Origin: a virus
IMG/VR virus record: IMGVR_UViG_3300036760_000011
Location: 1-30,124 of that record
Length of the DNA stretch: 30,124 nt
Strand: one strand, 5' to 3'
Each line of letters opens with the position of its first letter. The stretch's first letter is position 1. The translations under genes were made by a program, and so were the position numbers. Positions 1 to 9,700 of the stretch are shown piece by piece. A model generated the notes under the pieces. It ran no database searches, was not told the DNA's origin, and saw only the letters and a program-made list of their open reading frames with translations.

Positions 1-1455
1 TACAAGAGTTATACTGTGTCATTTCCTATACAGAATGATGATGCTGTGGTGTTTGGGTTAGCTGGTAGACAGGTCAATGCTGTGCGTCATTTGTTAGATC
101 TCGGTAAGCTTATTGTTATGACCGGAGGTGCGGAGATATCGGTTGAGGGAGATGATGCTGGAATTCTACGTCCTGATGCTATCAATCCACAACAGATATC
201 ATACAACGGTAGCGGTAGACTTCAACCACTTCCTATTAATGATTCTGCGGTGTATGTACAGGCTAGGAACACGATAGTGCGTGATCTTAAGCCTATCAAT
301 TTGGATAAATATAGCAGCACAGATTTGACAATCTTTGCTGCACATTTGTTCGAAGGTTATACAATTGCTGACTGGGCGTTTGCACAGACACCGAACTCTA
401 TTGTTTGGGTAGTACGCAGTGATGGTAAGATGCTTGGATTGACGTATCTACGTGAACATGAGATTTGGGGATGGCACCGTCATGACACCGATGGTGTAGT
501 GGAGAACGTGTGTGTGGTGCCAGAGGGGGCTGAGGATAGAGTGTATCTTGTGGTAAGGCGCACTATAGAAGGTGTTGTACAGAGATACATAGAACGTATG
601 GCTTCAAGATTTTTCACTGACATCAATGATGCTGTCTTTGTAGATAGTGCGTTGACTTACAACGGATGGAATGATAGATTTGATAATGAAGTATTTGAAA
701 GTGGTGTGACCATAGAACTTTCTGGTGGTACTACTTGGGCGTATGACAATATGTTGACAATCACACACAGTCTTGCTTTATTTACAACTGGCAACGTAGG
801 TGATGCTGTGGTGATACGTGATACAGATGGTGAGGAATATACTGTACTTATCACTGAATTTGTAAATGTTGCAACAGTACGTGGCTTTCCTAATCGAACA
901 ATCCCAGTATCATTACGTTCTACGCCAACTACTCATTGGGCTATGGCAGTAGACACATTCAGTGGTCTAGATCACCTAGAAGGTAAGGATGTAGCTGTAT
1001 TCGGTGATGGATTTGTGGTGACTAGTCCAAATAATCCAGATCTTCCTACTGTTACTGTGTTAGGTGGTGAGGTAACATTTGATCGCCCATATGCTCGTTT
1101 ATGTGTAGGTCTACCATATTTGTCTGACATGGAGACATTAGACATTGATACTCCGAGTGGAGCATCACGCAAAGACAGAGGAACTAATATTAACCGAGTA
1201 GGATTGTTCATTGAGAAGTCTCGGGGTATTTGGGTAGGACGTCATGAACCTGAAGGTACTGATCCTATTGAAGGTTTAATAGAGATGAAACCACGTAGTT
1301 TTGAGAATCCACTGAGACCTGTTGATCTTATTACTGATGATATACATATAAACATTGAATCCAACTGGGATTCCAATGGCCGTATATTCGTACGACAGGT
1401 AGATCCACTTCCACTTACTATTCTCGCGGCCATTCCGCAGGGGTATATAGGATAA
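1..1455 (+). CDS. Tail tube/nozzle-type structural protein, 5' end outside window
   Basis: The reading frame is open to the first base of the window. The first available start is a GTG at 16, but it has no clear ribosome binding site and sits inside a conserved-looking stretch (FPIQNDDAVVFGLAGRQVN), so I read this as a C-terminal fragment of a longer gene. The segments DLGKLIVMTGGAEISV and NSIVWVVRSDGKMLGLTYLR, then a WGWHRH region, resemble the long beta-rich proteins that podoviruses encode just before their internal virion proteins, often annotated as tail tubular B, nozzle or 'FCCH-domain' protein. The likely role is the distal part of the short tail tube through which DNA and ejection proteins leave. 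Its TAA overlaps the next ATG (TAATG), so the two are probably translationally coupled. The tail-nozzle role is inferred from similarity and position. That it is a virion protein is fairly secure. Confidence 0.72.
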   Translation, partial: YKSYTVSFPIQNDDAVVFGLAGRQVNAVRHLLDLGKLIVMTGGAEISVEGDDAGILRPDAINPQQISYNGSGRLQPLPINDSAVYVQARNTIVRDLKPINLDKYSSTDLTIFAAHLFEGYTIADWAFAQTPNSIVWVVRSDGKMLGLTYLREHEIWGWHRHDTDGVVENVCVVPEGAEDRVYLVVRRTIEGVVQRYIERMASRFFTDINDAVFVDSALTYNGWNDRFDNEVFESGVTIELSGGTTWAYDNMLTITHSLALFTTGNVGDAVVIRDTDGEEYTVLITEFVNVATVRGFPNRTIPVSLRSTPTTHWAMAVDTFSGLDHLEGKDVAVFGDGFVVTSPNNPDLPTVTVLGGEVTFDRPYARLCVGLPYLSDMETLDIDTPSGASRKDRGTNINRVGLFIEKSRGIWVGRHEPEGTDPIEGLIEMKPRSFENPLRPVDLITDDIHINIESNWDSNGRIFVRQVDPLPLTILAAIPQGYIG

Positions 1456-2039
1456 TGGCAGCCTTCACAGTAGCACTAGCCACTATAACAGCAGCTAACC
1501 TGTTGTCTCAGTACCATAGTCAGAGACAGAGTGCAAAAGGTATCGAGAAACAAGGGGATTACGAAGCTGCTATGCTTGAGCAGAATGCCAAGATTGCTGA
1601 GCGACAGGCTCAGGATGCGTTGCTACGTGGTAAGTTGGAAGAGCAGAAGATCGGTGCAAATACTCGTCAAATTATAGGTGCACAGCGGTCTATCATCGGT
1701 GCACAAGGTCTTGACTTAGAGTCTGGCTCAGCACTTGATCTCCAGTTGGAAGCTGCTAGTATGGGTGCATTAGACGCTATGACTATACGTAATAATGCAC
1801 GACGTGAAGCTTGGGGTTATAATGTTGAAGCTGGTGATGCTCGTAATCGTGCTGTGCTTACGCGTTACGCTGCTCGTAATGCAGCCGCAGGACAGCGCAA
1901 TGCAGCCACTAGTACCCTACTAACAGGTGCTCTACAGATAGGCACCATGTTTTATGATAGTAGCTCGATACCTAAAACCAAAACATCTAGATCGACGTAT
2001 ACGCCGAAACCTCGTATTCCTCGGTTAATGGAACGCTAA
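1455..2039 (+). CDS. Small internal virion protein, T7 gp14-like
   Basis: This 194-residue protein has a hydrophobic N-terminus (residues 1-16). A long Ala/Gln/Arg-rich helical body follows, with the pattern KGIEKQGDYEAAMLEQNAKIA, IIGAQGLDLESGSALDLQ and TIRNNARREAWGY. That pattern is characteristic of the gp14-like internal core/ejection proteins of podoviruses. In T7, gp14 is ejected first and forms a pore in the outer membrane for the DNA-translocation channel. A second hydrophobic patch lies near residues 155-167 (TLLTGALQIGTMF). The start ATG overlaps the preceding stop (TAATG) and the stop lies one base before the next ATG. Position, size and motifs agree. The pore role is known for T7 and inferred here. 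Confidence 0.85.
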   Translation: MAAFTVALATITAANLLSQYHSQRQSAKGIEKQGDYEAAMLEQNAKIAERQAQDALLRGKLEEQKIGANTRQIIGAQRSIIGAQGLDLESGSALDLQLEAASMGALDAMTIRNNARREAWGYNVEAGDARNRAVLTRYAARNAAAGQRNAATSTLLTGALQIGTMFYDSSSIPKTKTSRSTYTPKPRIPRLMER

Positions 2040-2040
2040 T

Positions 2041-3771
2041 ATGCCAACCGTACCCCGTATAGATCAGCAACGAGCGAGTCTTGTTCCCTTGCCGGGAGCA
2101 CGACTTACTGTGCAAACACCCGGAGGAGCGTTCGCTGGACCAGAGCCGGTAGATCTTAGCGGAGTACAGAAGATCGTTGCAAGTATCTGGCAGGAGGAAC
2201 GTGACAAGGCTGACCAGATAGCTGTCCTAGACGCAGAGAGTAAGCTTGCGGACACAGAGACTCGATTACTCTACGATCCAAAGACAGGTGTCCTTAATCG
2301 TAAAGGTAAGGACGCATTCACAGCACCAGAGGAAGTGAGTACAGCTTGGCAGCAAGCTGTGAGTGACATTGAATCTGGCCTTAGTACTGACAGACAGAGA
2401 TTGGCATTTAAACGCACAGCTACATCACGAGCTATAGATGTTAACCGTGTGGTACAGCGACACGTTGCTGGAGAGATGGAGACATACGATAAAGATGTAA
2501 CAGAAAGTTTCCTTGTCAATGAGCGTAACACAGCACTAGCCAGCTACAACGATGAGAACAGGGTGCAATTGTCTGTAGATAGACAGAAGGCAGCACTCGA
2601 AGATTTCGGTAAGCGTAACGGTTGGGCGTCTGAGAAGATTGCCCGACTTACGGCTGAGAATGTAAGTCGCACCCGTGAGGGTGTTATTAACAGGATGCTG
2701 GCTAATGATCAAGATCTTGCAGCGTCTGCATACTATCAACAACATAAGGGTGATATAGTAGGCGAAGATGCAGCTAACATTGAGAAGGCACTCGAAGAAG
2801 GCAGTTTGCGTGGTGAAAGCCAGCGTCAAGCTGACCAGATAGTGAAAGTTGGCAACCGTGCTGATGCACTGGCAAAGGTGCGCCAGATTAAAGACCCGAA
2901 AGTGCGCGATGAGGTGGAGTCACGTGTTAATCGCTACTTCAGCGAGATGCGGGAAATCAAGAACGAGAACCAGAATGATCTGTACTTACGTGCTACCAAT
3001 ATACTCGATGCACATCCGGGCGTATACAATGCACGGAGTGTAATTTCGCCGCATATATGGTCACAACTTGACCTTGGTCAACGTAATGCACTGGAGCATC
3101 GTGCTAAAGGTGATGATGACAATCAGCCTAACAACAATGGACTCTTTCTCGATTTCTTATCTCTGGATCCTAAGACCACAGGCAAGCTGAGTAGGTCTGA
3201 CTTTGAGTCCAAGTACTGGAGTAAGTTTGACAAATCACACCGTGAACGAGCCGCAGTCATGTGGGCTGCTGCTCAGGATCAGCTTCGTACTGGGAAGATG
3301 GATCCCAAGATTGCCGCTGATGTGTCATTCAATCAACAGTTTACCAATACACTCAAGACCTCTGGTTTCATTGATGCTGACAAGACACCTACCAAGTGGG
3401 GTAAGGATAAGGCAATGGGCGTAGCGCTAATGGAACAGAAGTCTAGTGCTGAACTAGATGAGTTTCAGAGAGCACATGGCCGTCTGGCTACTGTGGCTGA
3501 ACGCCAGGAAATTATTGATCGTGCTGTGGTACAGAAGGTATTTATATCACGCTTTGGTCGAGATAAAGAAGTACAAGCTGGAATGGTGACAGAGGATCAG
3601 CGTGGTCGGGCGTATGTACCACATGATAAAATTCCACCTGCTGAGAAGAACGCTATCTATCATCTTATACAATCTAAGGGCGCACGAGTTACTAATGACA
3701 AGATAGAAAGAGCGTATGCTGCGTTCATTCTCAATGATACAGTATTATTCAACTCTATTATAATCGAGTAA
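2041..3771 (+). CDS. Internal virion core / ejection protein
   Basis: This 576-residue protein is almost entirely predicted helix, rich in charged residues and Gln. It has no transmembrane segment and no catalytic motif that I can see. The N-terminus (PRIDQQRASLVPLPGARLTV), followed by a region with LLYDPKTGVLNRKGKDAF, is typical of the middle-sized ejection protein found between the gp14-like and gp16-like proteins of podoviruses; it plays the part of T7 gp15. The family often has a lytic transglycosylase fused on, but no such domain is present here. It begins 1 bp after the previous stop and ends in a TAATG overlap with the giant gene, so it belongs to the same coupled string. It is expected to sit inside the capsid on the portal and leave with the DNA. 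The exact orthology to gp15 is inferred. Confidence 0.78.
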   Translation: MPTVPRIDQQRASLVPLPGARLTVQTPGGAFAGPEPVDLSGVQKIVASIWQEERDKADQIAVLDAESKLADTETRLLYDPKTGVLNRKGKDAFTAPEEVSTAWQQAVSDIESGLSTDRQRLAFKRTATSRAIDVNRVVQRHVAGEMETYDKDVTESFLVNERNTALASYNDENRVQLSVDRQKAALEDFGKRNGWASEKIARLTAENVSRTREGVINRMLANDQDLAASAYYQQHKGDIVGEDAANIEKALEEGSLRGESQRQADQIVKVGNRADALAKVRQIKDPKVRDEVESRVNRYFSEMREIKNENQNDLYLRATNILDAHPGVYNARSVISPHIWSQLDLGQRNALEHRAKGDDDNQPNNNGLFLDFLSLDPKTTGKLSRSDFESKYWSKFDKSHRERAAVMWAAAQDQLRTGKMDPKIAADVSFNQQFTNTLKTSGFIDADKTPTKWGKDKAMGVALMEQKSSAELDEFQRAHGRLATVAERQEIIDRAVVQKVFISRFGRDKEVQAGMVTEDQRGRAYVPHDKIPPAEKNAIYHLIQSKGARVTNDKIERAYAAFILNDTVLFNSIIIE

Positions 3772-6700
3772 TGGGTTCAAGCATTCAGAGGTTTTTAGAT
3801 CAGAGTAAGGACGGTCCTCAGAAACGTGAGGATAGTCAAGTTGGACGATGGCTTACTGGTGAAGATGAAGATGCCAAACTCAAGCTATCTGTTCATGTGG
3901 CTGATCCTTCACAAGCAGATAAATCTGCCCGTATCCTCCGGCTACAGACCAAGACAGGTCTTCCTCAGGATCTCATCGAACGTAATCTTGATTCTATAGA
4001 GACACAAGCTCGTAAATCAGATTTTAATGCTGATGCGTTCCGTCGTGCTAGTCCTATAGTTGCTAAGTGGCTTGCTGAGAATCCTCATAACGTAGCTGTC
4101 GCTACTCCTGACTTGAAGAAACTGAGTTGGATGGAGCAGGAGTTTGGTTATGTGGCAGATCAATGGAAGCAAGGTGTCGCACTTACAGAATTAACACAGA
4201 TTGGACTAGCTGCGATGGATGGTACCATCACCTCTGCACAGCGTAAACGTCAGGTTGAGTTAGACGAACAGTCAACTCATTTCCGTTCACATGATGATTA
4301 CGGGTGGCTTGGTAATGTATTTGCTGATTTACCCGGAGCCGTAGCAAACCAGATCCCTATCTTCGGTATGACTCTAGGTGGTCAGGTAGAGGGTGCCGCC
4401 AAGGGAGCCGCAGCAGGTACGGCTGTCGGACTCGCTGGTGCTCTTCCGGGCGCTGCTGTTGGTGCAACCGCAGGTGCGCTGTTAGGATGGCGCTTGGGAG
4501 CAGGCTTGCAGGCTGCACGTATGGAGGGTGCGCTTGCGTACCTAGAGTATGAGAAGTTGAAGGATGAGAATAATAAACCTCTTAGTAGAGAGACTGCGCT
4601 AGGTGCAGCCGTTATCACTGGAGTAGTGAACGGTGCACTCGAGATGGTTGGCTTTGAATCGATATCTCGTAATATTCCTGGACTGCGTGGTTTACAGCGT
4701 GGAGCTATCAAGAAAGCGTTGATGAGTGAAACGTCACGTAAAGCGTTCTCACGTTACGCACGAGGCGTAGGAGAGAGCACAATATTGAACGGTGGTCAGG
4801 AGTATTTGCAGGATGTAATGAAGAACGGTGCTGAAGAAATAGCGCTCATGATTAATGATGGTAGTATTAAGACAGCCTCTCCTGGCCAGATAATTGATCG
4901 TATATTCTCTCCAGCGCATGTGGCAGAGGGATTGTCTGATGCATATCAGGGAGCACTCGGCGGCGGGGGAATGTCGGCTGCTGGCGGCTCAATCAGTCTT
5001 GGTATTGATGTACAACGAGCACGTAATGCTCGTAAGATATCGAACTTCTTCCAAGCACTTGGTGAGACAACCAGTAACAGTGAACTGGTAAAGAAGCTTC
5101 CTGACAAGATGCAGGAAGTTGTTGCACGTATAACCAAAGACGGTCCAGCAGAGACGGCTCACACTCCTGTAGATGCTTGGAACACCTACTGGCAGGGACA
5201 TAACCTTGCACCCGAGGACGTGGCTGACGAACTAGGAATACGTTCACAGTATGATGAGGCTGTGAGTACAGGTGGTGATATCGCCATTCCTATGTCTGTA
5301 TATGCAGCGAAGTTGGCTCCCACACCACACAACAACTTCTTTGTAAAGGAGATGCGTCTAGACCCCTCAGCCATGAACCTCCGCGAGAGCGAGGAGATGT
5401 CTAAGAAGCTGGACGATTTAGCTCAGGAGAATAAGACTGAGGCTCCTGCTACAGAAGACATTGTGTCTGGCATTGCTAAGGAATTGATGACAGCGCGACC
5501 AGACATGTACGATGAGGAGACAGCGCGTACAACGGCTGAGGTACATGCCAGTATCTTCGAGGCTCTTGGTAAGCGGGTAGGTAAGGATCCTGTGGAGTTG
5601 TTCAAGCAATATGCGCTGAGTACACAGTTAGCTGAGAATGCTATTCCCGTTGAAGGAGCATTAAATCAAGATAGAGTTCTTCAATCACGCATACAAGGGC
5701 TGTCTCCAGAAGCAACAACTCAGGCTCGTGTATTTTATGAAGGATTTAATGCTTCTGTGAAACGGCTGCTGACTGCAATGAATGTAGAACAGTCTCCAGA
5801 AAAGATACAAGCAGCCAGAACAGAGTTGGTAGATTTACTACGACAACTCAATGAGTTTGAACATGGTGGTAATACTCTGTTTCAAGCAGGTCGTAAGAAA
5901 CCCAAACTCATATCACCACAAGAAAAAGATTTTAATCCACGACGCAAGAATGAACATATCGTTGGGGCTGCTATTAAGCTGCCTAATGGTGATGTGTATG
6001 CAGGAGACTGGCATGGTGCTGCTATTGATTCTTATTTTGAAGATAATTTTCCCGATGCTTGGAAATCAAATAAACCAGTTAGTCTCCCTGAAGGTACTGA
6101 TACGCATGGATTTATTACGAGCACAGGTAGATATGTAACAGAAGTGGAAGCTGAACAGATTATGCTTAGGGAGAAACAAATTAAAGGTAAAGCTGTTGGA
6201 GAGATGACAGCTCAACATATACCAGAGCAAGATAATATTTATATTAGTGATGAAGAATTTTATCAATCTTCTAATGATGCTATCGTACCTCTGCTCGGTG
6301 GATTCTTCAGCAAGGCTGAGTCTATCGTAGAGCAGAAGATGCCCGCACGCGCAACTCCTGCTGATATACGTGGACTGCTCAAAGATATCAAGGCTGAGGA
6401 GCGTGAGTGGCTTGGGCTGGACAAGTACCTAGACAGCCTACCAGCAGATAAGAAGGTGAGCAAGCAAGAGTTGACAGCATTCTTGCAGGCTAGCCGATTG
6501 AATGTGGTGGAAGTAACTAAGACTGAGTTCATTAATGATGAGCGTGTTTTGGATGATGCGTGGGATGAATTTATACGTAACTATAGAAGACATCGTGTTA
6601 CTAGTGATTTCAGAATAGAACATACCAATGAAGGTTGGAAAGCAACTTTCTTGTCTGATGCACTTGCAGCAGAGCCTTGGGAGCAAGACCATCTTGGTGA

Positions 6701-9700
6701 ACGTGTAGGCGGTGATGAGGTACTCTTTCATTCTAGATTAGAAGCTGTTGCACAAGCTGAAAGGTTTATTGAAAGAATGTTAGATGATGCTGTCATACAA
6801 AATGATGAACGAGCTACCATTTGGGTTAATGAACAGCAAGTGATCCTAGCTGATATGCTTAGTACAGAAGGTGGCGATGACTATGTGGACGAGTCCTACG
6901 AGTCCTACACCCTTCCCGGAGGAGAGAACTATCGGGTGTATAAGTTTACGTTACCCGGAGTGTATGGAACTAATGATGAAGGGTCACAGAAATTCCAATC
7001 TGCACATTTCCCTGAGTTGAACATCTTCGCTCACATACGTGTCAAGGATCGCACTCTCCCCGACGGTCGTAAGATGTTCTTCGTCGAGGAGACACAGAGC
7101 GACTGGCACCAGCAGGGACGAGAGAAGGGGTATGTTGGTAATATAACTGATGAGATGATGAGTGATGCGAATAGTGCAATTGGGAGAGCACGAAATACTG
7201 TTGATATACATGCTGCGATACTGTCTAACAAATATGGTGATCTGGTTGCTTCTACTGCTGTTAGTACTGCTGATCAAGTAGAAGCTGGTCGCTTATACGC
7301 AGAGTTACATAGAGCAGAACTAGAGTATGACAGACTTCGTCAAAGACAGCGTACTACTATCCCCAACGCTCCCTTCAAGCGTACATGGCACGAGTTCGTA
7401 ATGAAGCGTGTTCTGCGCCTAGCTGCCGAGGGTGGGTACGACGTAGTGGGGTGGACAACAGGGGAGCAGCAGGCAGAGAGATATGATCTGAGCAAGGTGG
7501 CTGACAGAATATCATGGATAAATACAAGTGGAGAGAATGTGAGTATAGAAGCGTATAAGAAAGCTGTGCAAGGCGCTGATTTATATGCTCCAGGTCATGA
7601 CATTCTTCAACACCGTGCAGAGTACCCGCTCTCTGACCTGCCAGATGTAATAGGTAAGGAGCTAACGCAGAAAATCGTAGCCGAGATTGCTAAGGACACA
7701 CGTAGTGGTATATTCCGTGGCGAAGACCTCAAGGTCGGTGGCCACGGTATGCGTGAGTGGTACGACGGTATCCTACCCAAGTTCATGAACAGCTTCACGC
7801 GCAAGTGGGGAGGGAAAGTAGAGGAGACACCGTTAGATACTCCTGAGTCTGGGGAGTTGATGGAAGATGTCCACACTCTTACTCTCACTCCCGAGCTAAA
7901 GCAAGCTGCTCTACGTAACGAGTTCAGTCTGTATCAGCCAGGACCGAGAGGGACAAATGTTATTTTACGATACTCTGGTAAAGGATACCCTGAAGTTGGT
8001 GATAAATTGTGGTATCTATTGGACGCTGCTAAACAAGCTATGGGACGCATTGTTCAACTTAATGAACTTAAACTTTTAATAACACCCAATACAACATCTA
8101 TAGAACCTTGGAGACTATCGTTTCTTGTAGGCAATTATCCTATAGGACATCTAAGTTACGCAACACACCAAGAAGCTTTGATGTCGGCAGAAGAACATGG
8201 ATTTAAGCCGGTAGCATTCCGTCAAGATGAAGGTGCTACTGGCCCTCGTGGGAGTATTCGTTTCAGTGAGAATGGTGTCAACATAAACCTATTTAAGAAC
8301 GCTGATCTCAGCACGTTCCTCCATGAGACAGGACACTTCTATCTTGAGGTACTGCGTGACTTAGCTGGTAGCAATGAGAGTATCAAGAAAGACTACGATA
8401 TACTCCGCTCATGGGTAGGTGCTATGAGTGAGACTGATGTACTTACACGTGAACAACATGAGATGATAGCTCGTGGATTTGAGAAGTATCTCATGGAGGG
8501 TAATGCTCCAAGTATTGCGCTTCGTGCCGCATTCACACGTTTCCGTGCATGGCTTACAACCATCTATCGTAGCTTGGTGAATCTGAAAGTTGAACTTACT
8601 CCTGAAGTACGTGGTGTGTTCGACCGTCTAGTTGCTACCGAGGATGAGATAGCCACAGCTTACAAGAATCTTGGCCCACTCTTTACAGATCCCAAAGCTG
8701 CTGGTATGACAGATGAAGCAGCCGTAAGGTACGAGGATGCCATTGCTGAGGCTCGTGCTGCATCAGAGGAGGAGTTGACTACTAAGCTCATAGACGATGT
8801 GCGTAAGGAGCAGAAGCGTCAGTACAAGCAACAGCGCGAGCAGGTACGCCAGCAGGTTGCTGATGAAGTTAATCAGGATCCTGTGTGGCTGGCTGTGTCC
8901 GCCCTTAGTCGCAACCAACTCCCAGATGGTAGTCCGCTTCTTATACCCAAAGCTATTCCTAAGCTAAATAGACAGGCTATCGTAGACATGTACGGAGGAG
9001 ACAGTAAGGTGCTGCTCTCGCTCCCGCAAGGAATATATACCAAAGACGGCGGTATCCATCCAGATGAGGCTGCCGCACTATTTGGCTTTAAGTCTGGTGA
9101 TGAGATGCTGAAGGCTCTACCCGGACGTGGAGAGGGGACAGCATTGTCACGCATAGAGCGTCTTACCGATGAGAAAATGCGTGCTGAGCATGGTGACTTA
9201 TACACTGATGGCCGTCTGCCTGCTGAGGCTATGAAGGCCGTACACAACGATGAACGTGCCAAGCTGCTTCACATGGAACTCCAGCACCTTGCCAGTGACA
9301 ACCTACCAGCGCTGAAAGGTCTCATACGTAAGGTAGTGCGTCGTGTACCTGCCACTAAGCAAGTACGTGCAGAAGCTGAACGCTTGATAGCAGGGAAAAA
9401 GAATCGGGACATCAACTCTAACACGTACAGACAGGCTGAGGGTAAAGCCAGCACCGCCGCACGTGAGGCGCTCCTGAAAGGTGATGTGGAGCTAGCGTTC
9501 CAAGAGAAACTGAAGGAGACATTCAACCATGAGCTATTCCGTGCGGCCAGTGCTGCACGTGAAGAGATGGACGCTGTCGCAGAGAACATGGCTCGTTTCA
9601 ACAAGACCAGCACGCGTGATCGTCTCAAGAAAGCTGGAGGTAGCTATCTTGCACAGATAGACAGCATACGTGAACGGTTTGATTTCCGTGTCAGTGTTAC

